Source: Rhabdornis inornatus
Lineage: Eukaryota > Chordata > Aves > Passeriformes > Rhabdornithidae
DNA: 64,000 nucleotides
NCBI GenBank assembly: GCA_013397075.1
Contig: VWZS01004810.1
Coordinates: 40,999-104,998 of the forward strand
Reading direction: 5' to 3'
Part shown: one piece after another, positions 33,801 to 45,800 of the stretch
Layout: each line of letters begins with the position of its first letter
Numbering within the stretch: position 1 is the stretch's first letter
Position numbers and translations under genes: made by a program
Notes under the pieces: model-generated
Database searches by the model: none
Told to the model about the DNA's origin: nothing
What the model saw: only the letters and a program-made list of their open reading frames with translations

Positions 33801-36800
33801 GAACCACCACAGGACAGGTGACAGATGGATCCCAGCTTTCTCCCACCAGTCAGACCTGTGCAGTGCAGCAGAGAGATGGACACCAGGGCCAAGAAGCTGT
33901 GTGTTCATCTGGGCTCGATCTCCCTCCTGTTTTCAGTGATGCTCAGGACACATGCCACCTTTTGAGGGATAAATACTCCCCTTCATGAGGTCTGCTGCAG
34001 GTGAGGGCTCCCTGCAGAGACTTTTCTGCATGTCAAAGCGCTGGTCTGGTGGGATGTGGTGGTTTTGGCTGGGTGGCCCTGGCTGCAGGGGGGCCGACCT
34101 CTGCCTCCCGACCCGGCGCTCGGCTCACCCCGCGCTCGCTGCCGCCTCGTTGAGCGCGCCCGGCTCCGTGTGAGCGGGGGCACCGCAGGGCTCCCCGGGG
34201 AGATTCCCCCACCGCACCCGGGGGTTCAAACAGCCCCCGACGGGTGCGTGTCCGGGGGTCCCCCGTACGCTTCCCCTCCCGCTGCCCCCAACGCCTTCCC
34301 GACGCGTGCGGCTGCCCGCCGAGCGCAGGGCAGCCGGTGCGGTCCCAGCGCCGCCCCCGCTCACCTGCACCTGCATGAAGGAGCCGCGGTAGAAGCAGCA
34401 GGCGGCCGCGGACAGGGCGCTCCACAGGCTGCACCGCTCCGTCATGGCGCGGCGCGCCCGGCGGGGGCTGCCCCGGCCCGGGCTGCACCGCCGCTGCCTC
34501 CGCCGCCGCCGGGCTTCAATTTCAGCCGCTTCCCCGATTACCTCATCCCCTTGTCGGCTGCGAGGGGCGGGCACGGTGCGGCAGCTCCGCCCCGGCCCGC
34601 CCCTGGGGGCCGCCCCGGCTCCGGGGAACCGGGAAAGCGGCACCTCGAGGGGAAGCGGTACCCCGGCTGTCTGCGCCCTGCGGGGGAACTGGGAACCAGC
34701 TCCTCCGAGGGGAACCTAGGCTCCCGTGCCACAAAGGGAACCAGCATCCCTGAGGGGATCAGGCACACCGGCTGCCTGTGCTCTGAGGGGAACTGGGAAC
34801 CGGGAACCAGCTTCTCCGAGACGAACCGGCACTCCCATGCCGCAAAGGGAACAGGCATCCCTGAGGGGATCAGGCATCCCTGAAGGGAGCCGGCAGTCCT
34901 ATGTTGCAAAGGGAAGCAGCATCCCTCAGGGCGTCAGGCACCCCGGCTGCCTGTGCTTTGAAGAGAACCGGCACCTCTGAGGGCATCCAGCATCCCTGAA
35001 GGGAACCAGCACCCCGCTGCCCGTGCCCCGGGACTGGTTACTCTGAGGTGACTCAGCTCCTCAGAGGGGAACAGACACCCCTGGGGGGAACCAGCACCCC
35101 TGGCTGCCGGTGCTCTGAGAGCAACTGGCTCCTCTGAGGGGATCAGACACCCTGAGGGGACCCAGCACCCCTTTTCTCCCCATCCCAAATCTGCCTGCTC
35201 TCCCCAGTGATGCCCATGGGTCAGGGGCAGCCTTGTTCCCTCTTGCCCATCCTGTCTTCCTTCCTCCCCACATGGCGATACCTTTCTGGGGGATACACCA
35301 GTGCCCACCTCACATGGCGGGGAGCCGGCTGCCTGTTTCCTGTGTAGGCTGACTCTGACTTGCATTTAATTAAGGCTCTGCTTCGGTTTAATTAAGGCCA
35401 CAGTAGCACGTATGGGATGTGCAAGGCAGCACTGATGACTCAAAGCATTGCTCCAGCCTTGACTCTTGAATAAATCCCCCAAACCCATGCCTGAACCCAC
35501 TGCCAGCAGCTGCTCTGTGCTGGTTACAGGCAGGGGCTCCCTGAGCCCTGGCAGTGACAGGGACCTACACCTTGCTGTTCTCCCTCCACATCTGTCCTGC
35601 ACGGCCTGGATTTGGCTGTGCTTTGGTAACTGGGGGCTTCACCCTCTCATCTGCAAAGTATGTCCTGGCCCAAGGAGCTCCATGCCTCCCAGGCGACGCT
35701 GTGACCTCGGAGAGGTATTCCTGCTGCCACCGACCACAGAACCCTGCAGCCTTCCTGCTAATTAATTCAAACGAGCCCCTCACATTACCAGGCAAGGAGA
35801 CAGCATCCGAGGCTGATGAGATACAGGTCCCTGCTTGAGCAAGCAGCTCTTCCGTGCAGAACAAAGAGCTAAGAGGCACTGGCCAGGCTCTCATTTTGTC
35901 CCTGGTTTTGCAGGGGAGAGAAGAGACAGGAGAGCAGCATGACTGAACAGCAGGACAGGGCTGAGGCACAGGAGAACTGGTGGCAGCACACAGCCTGCAG
36001 GCAGGGAACATGAGGCAGCAGGTCCCAGGGTCCCATGGGTGCCTGCAGCCCCACCAGCCTGGGCAGGGAGCATGGACTCTCCTCCTTGCCTCCTGCCTGG
36101 GGCTGAGGGACAGAGCAGATGGCACTGTGCAGGGACATGCTGCTCCAAAAAGATGCGATGGTGAATCATCCTCCTGCCAGGGCTTCTCCCCTGTGATGGG
36201 CTCCATGGTTTCCTATTGAGGCTTTCACCAACAAGTGAGTGGGAGCCTCACGGGGTGCTGCTAGGTGAAGTCCTCCAGCTGTGACTGCCCCTCCTCACAG
36301 GGAAGCTGAAAATCCCTGCCTGAGCTCTCATAGGACATGTGACAGCTTTACTGGTTGCTGCTCTCCCGAAGGGTAATGTCTTTCTGCAGCTCCTTCACCT
36401 GCACAAAGGCCAAAGCTGGGGTGGCTGGGATGTTGAAATAGAGAATGGGCATGCAGATCCCCAGGCAGCTTAGAAATACCTGTCCTTAGGCTATTATTAA
36501 AGCACATTAATTACCAAGTGCTTATTGATCCTGGCTTTCCAACCCTCTCTAGCTCCTGGCTGCACATATAATCAGGCCAGGCTTGGTGATGGGAAAACCA
36601 GCCCTGTCCGTTTTGCAGCTGAAGTTCAAGGGCTGATGTTTGGCAGATCCTTGGTGCACACCTGGACACAAACCTGCCTGTCAGCCTTCGTTCATGTAGG
36701 CTTTGCAACACATCCTCTCCCTCTTCCTGACTCCTTCACCAGCTCTTTTCTTCCTGTCTTTCCTTTGCTCACCCCTCACCAGTGTTTCCCCTCTGCCTTG

Positions 36801-39800
36801 TTTCCCTCCCAGCTACACCGACCAGTGGCAGATCCCAGCCCCATTCTCCCTTGCTCCGAAGGCAGGCACTGCAGCGTCTTTCCCACCCTAAATCCTGCAG
36901 AACCTGGGGCTGAACACTGCTGGGTTCTGAGCACCCTGCAGCTGCTTGGGCTGCCAGCCAGGCACAGCTCCTGCAATCAGCTGGAGTGTCCCTGTCATCC
37001 CGGTCACTCACACTCCAGATAATTACTAATTTGACTAAAATAGCTGCTGTCACTGCAGCCATCAGTTGCTCCTCTGACCAAAGGGAAGTGGTGTATAAAT
37101 CACAGCCTATGGGCTCTTTCTGGACACTGTGGGGATGGATGAGAAATAAAGGCCAGATAGCTGAGGTCAGGGATCTGACTGGATGGTAGGGAATTCTTTT
37201 GGCTCACCAAAAAGCACTTGATCCCAAAGGCAGAGCCATATCCATTGCTCCCCATCTGTATTGTTTCAGTCTGTTAAATAATGAGCCATAAAATATGTCC
37301 ATCTCTGGGTGCAAACACTGACAGTGCCAGGGAAAACACCCCAAACTATTCTGTTCCTCTCCTCACAGGACCTTCCTGTGCTAGCAGGAGTTTCTCTGCA
37401 CATCTTGAGGTCCCCACACAGGCCCTTCCCTGCAGAGGCCAGTGTATTGGCTTTGCAGGGAAAATTAACTACATCACAGCCAGACCCAATACGCCCAGTC
37501 AGAGCTTTGTTGTCCTGGCACACGTCCCACTTCCAGCCCTGTGAACTCCCATTCAGCCAGTCCCACATGGCTTAAGGGCGCAGAGAGGAGAACATCCCAC
37601 CCGCAGGATCACTCTGCTACACGTCAAAAACCTCATCTGACCCCAGTGCCCAGAGGCTGCCAGTTGCCAGACTCGGCATGTGGGGTCCTCATTTGTCCCA
37701 GGGATGGACACACAGGGAGGTGACCCCTGTTGGAAGCAGCAGATGAGCTCAGGATCCAGCCAGCTCTCTCCCAAGCTTGCCAGTTGGTGCTGCCACAGGG
37801 GGTTCCCACATTTCCGTGTCTAGCTACAGCCACCACCAGGAGCCCCAAGTCCAAAAGATGAAGGTGCAGGGCTCTATGCTAATTAGACCACCCAAGCGGG
37901 GCACCTCAAGTCACTTCTCAACAACCCCATCTGCCCAGCAACAGACTAGATTACATCCCCACTGGGCCACTGGGCAACTGGACTCAGGAAGCTCCAACTC
38001 TCCTTAAATAAACACCCCGAAGGCCATGGCAGGGCAGTGATCACCCTGACACTTCAGTGGGTTTCAGTGCTGTGTGCCCAAACCTCACAGCACCCCTGCC
38101 ACTGCTCCTCTGTGCCTGCCCAGCACCCCACCGTGCCAGCAGCCTCCTGCAAAAGGGCTGCTCTCCTCCAGAGCCAGGCGCCTCACTAATGAATTTCTGG
38201 CCAGACATGAAGAGTCCTCAGGAATGTTAATAGTTTGCTGGAGGATAAGCAAAAGATTTGGAGAGATTTACACCAACTTTCATGTGACAGCCACGAAAGT
38301 GGCTCAAACCCTTCCGTTTCTTTACGTGGGGGCGGAGGGAGAAGGCTGTGTCTGTGGGCGTTCACAAGTATCTGGGAACATGAAATGCAAGCAGCTCTTG
38401 TGGGAACAGCATTGGGGCGACCATGTAGGGTTTGTGTCTCTTCTGTCTTGCCTGGCCTTGCCAGAAATATCTTCCAGGGCCAATGAGAGAGCCCAGAAGG
38501 GAGGAGGGGTGCAGAACTGAGCAGCCTGCTGGTGTAAGACCTAGACAGTTCCAGGGCCATCATCCCCTCTCTACTCCTGGCACCCAGCTGGGACAGGATT
38601 TGATCAAGCTCTGTGTCTTACCTTCACGTATTCACTGCCAGACTCCAGCCCATCGTGGTGGCTAAAAGGAAGAGGAACAACAACAATACATAAGTAAAGG
38701 GCAGTAAGTTGAGACGTTCAGGTCAAAGACAGTGGTGGCACAGCCAGGGAAGCTGGGGTCTGTGCCCCTTGTCTTGCCACGGTGTCAAGAGCATGGCCAT
38801 GGTTTAGGAGAGGCTCCCAGGGCCCCAGCACTGTTCCTGCCTGCTCTGTGCCCACTCTCAGCACAGGGCTTATCCTCCCTAATGCGATCAGGGGAGAATG
38901 AGGCCTTTTTAGAGGATATCACCCCAAATCAGCTTGGGACTGTGTAAGCTGAAACAGGGAGACCCAGAAGCCAGGCTGGGGTCCCTGCAGGTCACAGTGC
39001 TGGGGGATATATGTCAAGGTGGGGGGCCCTGTGTCCTTTTCCCTGGCAGAGCTGCATTCCCAGTAGGTGGCTGCTAGGACACCCATCCAGACAAGCATTT
39101 TTGACTTTATGGCTTTGTGTGACCCTAGAGAATCCAAACTCCCACCAAAGCTAGGCCTGAACTGTGATGAACTGTCCCAGACTGGGACTGCTTTTCATGC
39201 TGTTGTAAGTCTAGGTGTGTGTCTATAAGGAGGAGTCTCAGGGGAGCAACAGAGAGTTCAAAAGGAGAGAGGCTGTAACAGCCTGAGCTGGGATGTGCTA
39301 CCTTGAGGTGTCACCCTTCAGAATAAAATACAAAAATCCATATGTCTTTGACCAGAATCCACAGCCTGTTGCCTCCCCAGTGCCAAGCTTCAGTATGAAC
39401 ATCTCACGGTTTGCCAAGGTTGCTTGCCTGAGCACAAGGCAGCAGCAGGGGCCCAGGGACAGCAGGCTGCCACACCAGCACAGGCAGCTGCAACTAAGGA
39501 ATAACCAAATCCAAGGTCATCATAGACCTGGGATGTCCCTTCCCTGCCAGGAGCCACCTTGTCAGACACATACTGGGAACTGCTGAGGGTCCTGCACACA
39601 ACTTCTCCCTGATACCCACACTGGTAGCAACCCTAGGGAGCCAAATTCCTCCTCTGTGGGCTCTCTCCAGGTTGAAAGTGGTGCCTGATGGCTTCCCCAA
39701 AGGGAAGCAGGGACAGCAGAGGCAACCAATGCCAGACATTCTTCCACTGGACATCCCCCATGGCGTTACAGTGTGTTGTGACAGGGTCCACACGAGCCCC

Positions 39801-42800
39801 TTGTAGTGTCCAGCCCTCCAGAAGACAATTCCCACTTCTGAAACCCTCGGAAGTCTATAAAAAACGTGGATGGGCACCTCGTGCCTCAGTTTCCCCCTCT
39901 GTAGAGCTGCCTCCAGGGAGGTTTTGGCTGGCATTGCTGCCAGAGGGGTCTGCAGGGAGTGTCAGGCAGTGCCTGAGGGAAGCAGCGTTTCCGTGCCTCA
40001 CACACAGCATTTAAGGACAGGGTTTAGTGGTGAACACGGCAGGGCCGGGTTGATGTTTGGACTCAATATCAGTGGTATTTTCCAACCTTAGCAATTCTGT
40101 GATTCTCCAAGCCCACGTTGCAGAAACCGCATCCCCTGGTGTCCAGCTTGGGAGGGGAAAAAGGGGCTGGAAATCAAGCCCATATTTTTTGAAGGCAAAG
40201 AAAACAGCGGAGCATTTGGGAGTGGGGATGGATGCAGACTCCCCTGGGCAGCTGTGGGCTGCCTGCCCACCCTGTCTCCAGGCTGTCTGCCCTTCACACA
40301 CACACTGCAGAGCTGCCTGGTGCTGCGAGAGCCGTGAGAAAAACCGGCAGGAGGACGGGGGGCCTCTGGGCAGGAAGTTGGGAGCATGGGAGCAGCTGGG
40401 CGACGCAGCGAGGGCCCAAGCAGGAGAGGCCCCTGTGCCGGGGAAGGGCAGCAGCTGGGACCGCAGCCCCCCTGGTTCTGCACATTCCTGGAGGAAACGG
40501 CATTTTTGGGGGCAGACGAGTGCCTGGGAGAAATTCCAGGGCTGCCTTTGGAGTGCGGCCGTGGCTGAGCTGCTGGGACCCAGAGCTACAGCAATGGTGT
40601 TGAGGAGTGGGGGATTGGTAGGGTGGCTGCTCCCTTTGGGCTCGGGAAGGCATCACTGTGACTTGCAAGTGTGCCAAGCTCTAGGCTGGCTGCTGGGAAA
40701 AGTCCAGGAGGATCCTGTGAGTCTAGCCCTGGTTTGAAGCCCAGGCTCTGCTTTCCTTGGGACACCGGTGCAGGCTGTACCCCAGGGGAACCAAATTTGG
40801 GCACCTCATCCCTCAGTTTCCCCCTCTGTAGAGGTGCCTCCAGGGAGCATTTGGCTGGCAGTGCTGCCAAAGAGCACTGAGCTCTTTGTGGAGCAAAGAG
40901 AGGGGTCTGCAGGGAGTGTCAGGCAGTGCTGCGGGAAGCTGTGTTTCCGTGCCTCATGCACGGCCGTGCACAGGGAAACCGAGTCACGTCCGCCCTGTGA
41001 CCTGCCAGCGGTCACCTCCCGTTGGTCAGCGTGTCTCTGCTGCAGCCACAGCCACCACCTTGCTCTGAGCAGCTCCACAGGCTGGATGCCACTCCCTGTC
41101 CCACAGCAGCACAATTTCCCCCCTTCACAGGCCTGATTCTGGGAAAGCCCTCCTGCCTACAGCATCCTCAGCCCACCCTCTCTTGGGGACTGTCCTAACC
41201 AGAAATACTCCGGGGGGGCAGGTGGAAATGTGCCCCAGGGTCGGATTTCTTCCCCCCGTCAGGGAACATGCTGCTGCCATGGCCTGGCGGGAACAGACTG
41301 TCCCCATCCCTAGGGATGTGCCTGCACAGGAGGAAGGGCTGGGGCGCAGCATTATCCCGGTCCCGCTTCCTCCCACCCGCCCCACAGCAGGGCCTGGCCT
41401 TGGGATGGCTCTGGCAGACTCCCTGAGCCAGGGGCTGTGCCAGAGGCTCCGGGTTAGAGTGTGGAGCAGCAGAAATAACCCTGATGTTGAAATAAACCTG
41501 CTCTGGTCACTCTCGTGCCTCAGTTTCCCTGGCAAACAACAAGCCTACACCCATCATCAGGGAAGCCCCACAGGATGCAAAAAAGCATTTGGCCCTCAAT
41601 TTTTGGGAACCCATTCCCTAGATTTAAGACACCCACGTGACCCACCCACGTCCCACTGCTGCTTGGCTCCCAGCCACGCTGGCCTGAGATCTAAGTCATT
41701 TCTGGGAGAAAGAGGGTGAGCCCTCTGCACCCTCCTGGGGGACTCTCTGCCACTGCCGGGGCTCTGCGCTCACCGAAGGATGCGGCAGTGCCACCAGCCC
41801 CCCAGACCTCAGAGCCCCTGGCCCCCGAGCTGGCCGCAGCCCCTGACGCCGGGTCTGCTGCGGCTTCAGCAGCTCTTTCCTTGAGGAAAACACCAACACG
41901 GGCTGGGGGCCTCGGCACCCGAGCAGCGGCTCGGCTCCGGCATCTGCGTCCAAGTTTTGTGCCCGCCCCAAGCAAAGCCCCTTCCCAGCCTCTCCCTCCC
42001 CATCCCCTCCGCTGTGCCGGGGTGCGAGGGGTGGCTGGGGGGGTCAAGACCCCTTACCTGCCCTGTCCCAGGGTGGGAAACCTCCTTCCCAGCGCTGTCA
42101 TGGGCCCTGCGGGATGCAGCGAGCGCCTCTGCTCCGGGATGGGGAGAAGCTCTCCCGCGCTCTCCCGCCTTGCACTGAGCGTCGGGACTTCGGGGCGCGC
42201 TAGGCGGTGGCGGACCCTCCTCCTTCCCGTCCCAGCCCTCCTCCGGCCCACCCTTCGGGCCGGCAGGAATGTGTGGCGGGCACAGCCCGGTTCCCACCAC
42301 CGGCACGGATTTCTCCTCGTTACCCCGCTCCCAGGACCACCCGGACCTCCCGAACGCTCAGTGTCAGGAAAAGGAGCCGCCGGCCCTGGGGCGGTGCAGG
42401 GGGAACAGGGGCACCAGGGGCCACTGGAGTGCAGAGAGAGGAGAGTCAGGCCAGGGAAAGGGGGAGAAATGTTTTCTGGAGAAATCTGGAGTCGCCTTTG
42501 CCTGTGTCCCCAGTCCCGCATACACTGCTGGGCTGGGTCGCATTTGGTCCCTTATGCCCAGATGCCATAGGGCTGGAGGATAAAAATCCCTCTGGTTGAT
42601 TCTGCGGTCAGAACCCTCCAAAAAAATCCATCCGTCATCTCAGAGGGCTGAGCCTCCAAATTCCTGCGGAGGGGGAGATTATGCCTGGAGTAGAGGCGTT
42701 TGTGCCCAGAGTGGGGGTTTACTGGCAGGTGATGAAATGGGGGCAGAGTGTCTGGTTTCAGGATTTGCCCCTGTTCCTTGGGAGAGGCAGTACTGCTCAG

Positions 42801-45800
42801 CAGAGGGGTAGAGGATAGAGGAGGTGGAAAAAAGGAAAGTGAGAGGCGGAGGAGGCTGTAACAGTGCTGCTGTGAGCTCTCCGCAGCAGCACATCGCGGT
42901 GCTGGAACGCAGCCGCCGCAGGACAAAGAGATGCCGGGGCAGAGCGGGGCTGCGAGATGTTTCCACCCCGTCCGGAAACAGGAGGGAGCAGAAATCCCAC
43001 AGGAAGCCTCGTTCCCATAGAGCCGCTGACCTGACCATGCTCCAGCTGTGCTGTCCCACCGGCCAGGTGCATCCCCCTGGCACTGTGAACACGGGGGGAC
43101 ATTGCAGTGACCCTGGTTTGTCCCAGCCTTCTCCTCTTGCGCTGGAGGGGCAAAATGCGGCTCTTATCAGAAGGCAGAGCAAACCTCAAAGGCTATACCT
43201 GTCTGTGGAGATCTTGTCAGGGTGCTCTTGTCCCTTTTCCAGCAGATCCCCATCAGTGGTCTCTGCTCCAGCTGCTGTGTCAGGGCTTGTGGTTTGGCTG
43301 GGGTTTGGAGCCAGGCTGGAGCTTGGTGCCTCTCTCCTAGGGCAGGAGACATTTCCCACAGGCTCCTGGTCTGTCCTGACCATTGCTGTCTCCAGGGTGT
43401 CCCCAGGTTCAGCTTCTTCTTCTTTCTGCTCTGCTTGTCCAGCAGCTGAGGATGAGTCTGTGCCTGGGCCAGGAGTGCTGGATATCTCAGGACACTTGAG
43501 GCTGGGGAGTGGGGCTGTCTGGGGGGTTTTGTTGTTGGGAGACCCTTTCTCCAAGCAGTTCTGGCTACTCTTGTCTTTGCCCAGGCTCTTCCCTGCCTTG
43601 CCCAGATTCACCCTGGGCATGGTGCCCATGTGGGAGTACATGTTTGATGACTGGGCGTAGGGGCCAGGGCTCTTGGGCATGGTGTTGAGATCATCCTGGG
43701 TGCTGTCAAAGGGCTCTCCCAGGAAGCCGTGGGGAGGTGGGAGATGTGGCCCAAGACTCTCAGGAGAGCTGGGGACCACAGAGACGCGCCGGAAGGTGAA
43801 GGAGCGGGGGATGCTGCTCAGGCTGCCAAAGCCTTTGAACTTGAAGAACTCTGGCAAGGAGAAAGGAGTGATGAGTGTGAGGTTACTGCTGGCACAGTGT
43901 GATGGTGGGGGGTCCCAGAGCCCCTGGTCCTGGGTTGGGGTGGGCATGGGGCACTATGCAGCCTGGTGTCACACTGTTACACCCACATCTACAGTCCCAG
44001 CTTGGCACGACATCTCTGTGGTCTGGAGTGTGTATGATGCTGCTTGGGGCATCTCTGCTGGGTACCCAGGAACTCTGCCCTTGTGCCTCAGGAAGCAGAA
44101 GTCTCCTATGCCCTGACAAATCTAGTGGCTGCATCTTCCCACCACAGCTGAGGGGTGGAGAAAACACCCAACCCTGGCGAGCAGGCAACTCTCAAAATTA
44201 TTTCTGCCTGCCTACTTCCTCCAGAGGACTCTGGGCAGGGCTGTGCCAATCCCCACAGCCTCAGGGCAGCCCTGCAGCATGCAAGAATGGGACACACGGC
44301 ATCTCCCCAGGGAATGGGGGTCCTGGATGCACGTGATCTGCCCACACATGCATGCCTTGCCAGCATGGTGGAGCAGGAACCAGCCATGGGCGCTGCTGCG
44401 GGCGGGAGACAACCTCCCCACTTCCTTGCCCGGCCCCTCGCCAGCTCCAGCTGCCACCTGCAAGTGCTGAGCATGAACATGTTCGCCAGAGAAATATTTA
44501 TAACTCTGGCGGGCGGCTTTGCATTTCACACCTCAGCCCCAGCTCAGCTCAGTGTGTCGCTGCAGCACAGCCTTGGATGGTGCTGGTGCCGGTGCCAGTG
44601 CCAGTGCTGGTGCCAGTACTCAGGGTGAGCGAGCCTGTGGCTGCAGTGCTGTTGAGCAGTGCTTTCCTGCCGCCCCCACTGCTGTGAGTGCCACCGGGGC
44701 TTTTGCAATGTTGATGCCGCCCTGGGGCTCTGCAAAGTATGGCAGATTTGCTGGGGCAGGAAGCGACACGTTGCAGAGGTGCTGAGCAAGGACCCGGGTG
44801 TCCGGGGCTACCGGGCCCTTGGATTCCCACCCCCAGCTGCCATCCATGGGCTCTGTGGGGCATCCCTGCAGCTGGACAGGGTGAAGGGGCTGCATCCCAA
44901 AAGCCCCTCTGCAAGGCAGAAACCTCGAGGCCTGGGTGCAGTTAGAGGCAAAACTACTTTGTGCTAAGCATCTCCTTGGAGTCCAAGCATCTTCTGCTAC
45001 CTGCTGCTCCTGGGGCTGCTGCGAGGTGGGAAAGGCAACACTGAGGATTTTCCCCATTTCCCCACCACTCCATCACAAAGGAAAATCTCAGCTGGGATGG
45101 GGCTGTGGGTTTGGCCAGCAGAGGGGTCCCAGGGGAGTAGAAGGACAGGCCCCTGTCTGGCGCCGGCCCCGCGGCAGGAATGCAAGAGAGCACAGCCCAG
45201 CCCTGGGAATGGGGTGAAGGCCACTGCAGCCTCCCCCCGGGGCTCTGGGGGAAAGCCGAGGTCTGTGAGAAAGTGCAGAGCTTGCTCCCGGTGGGTATCA
45301 AGCACTTCCTCCCAGAAGAGGCAGTGGGAATCCATTCCCAGGCTCCCTCCCTACCTCCTCTGTGCCACCCCCATCCCTGTGCTGCAGGAACACCCTGGAA
45401 TAAGGGTCCTAGCCACTCCTAGCCCCCAGCACCAGCTTGTACCCCAGCCATGCACCCTGAAGGGTGGGATTTAAGGAGCGAAGACCCCTGAACCCTGCTG
45501 TGCATCCCTCTGGTCACATCCCAGCATCCAGCACAGGGCTGGGCTGCAGCAGTCTGTCCCATTCCCAGCACCCAGCTCCTGAGCCAGCACCCAACCCTGT
45601 GGATGGAAACCCCCAAAACTCCTCACCACAATGAGTTTCCTAACAAGAGCAGAGCCTGTCACAGCTCCAAACATCCCTGGATGAGATGATACCATCCCTG
45701 GATGGGATGACCCAGGGAGCATGTGAGCACACACTCACACTAACTCTCACACATCCTCCTGCCCACCTAGATGTCCAGGTGAGCACCCCATTGCCCACCC

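Larger units (their letters stand above)
38662..42057 (-). other. SH2D3C: SH2D3C intron holding a duplicated segment and a CR1 tail
   Basis: Two copies of a 130-165 bp segment (39872-40007 and 40798-40964) and a CR1 3' end (about 40010-40107) lie here. From 41.7 kb the sequence becomes a CpG island that continues into the 42.1-kb first exon. No other exon is recognised. Confidence 0.5.

Noticed and set aside
34056..34883. 275-aa plus-strand frame opposite the SH2D3C short first exon
   Set aside because: Antisense to a conserved exon and ends in the minisatellite; repeat units in multiples of three keep it open.
41716..42570. 284-aa plus-strand frame opposite the SH2D3C middle first exon
   Set aside because: CpG-island composition effect; the conserved coding signal is on the other strand.
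43186..43947. 253-aa minus-strand frame as an independent gene
   Set aside because: Its interior is SH2D3C exon 2, bounded by an acceptor at 43850 and a donor at 43199; the first residues of the open frame are intronic.
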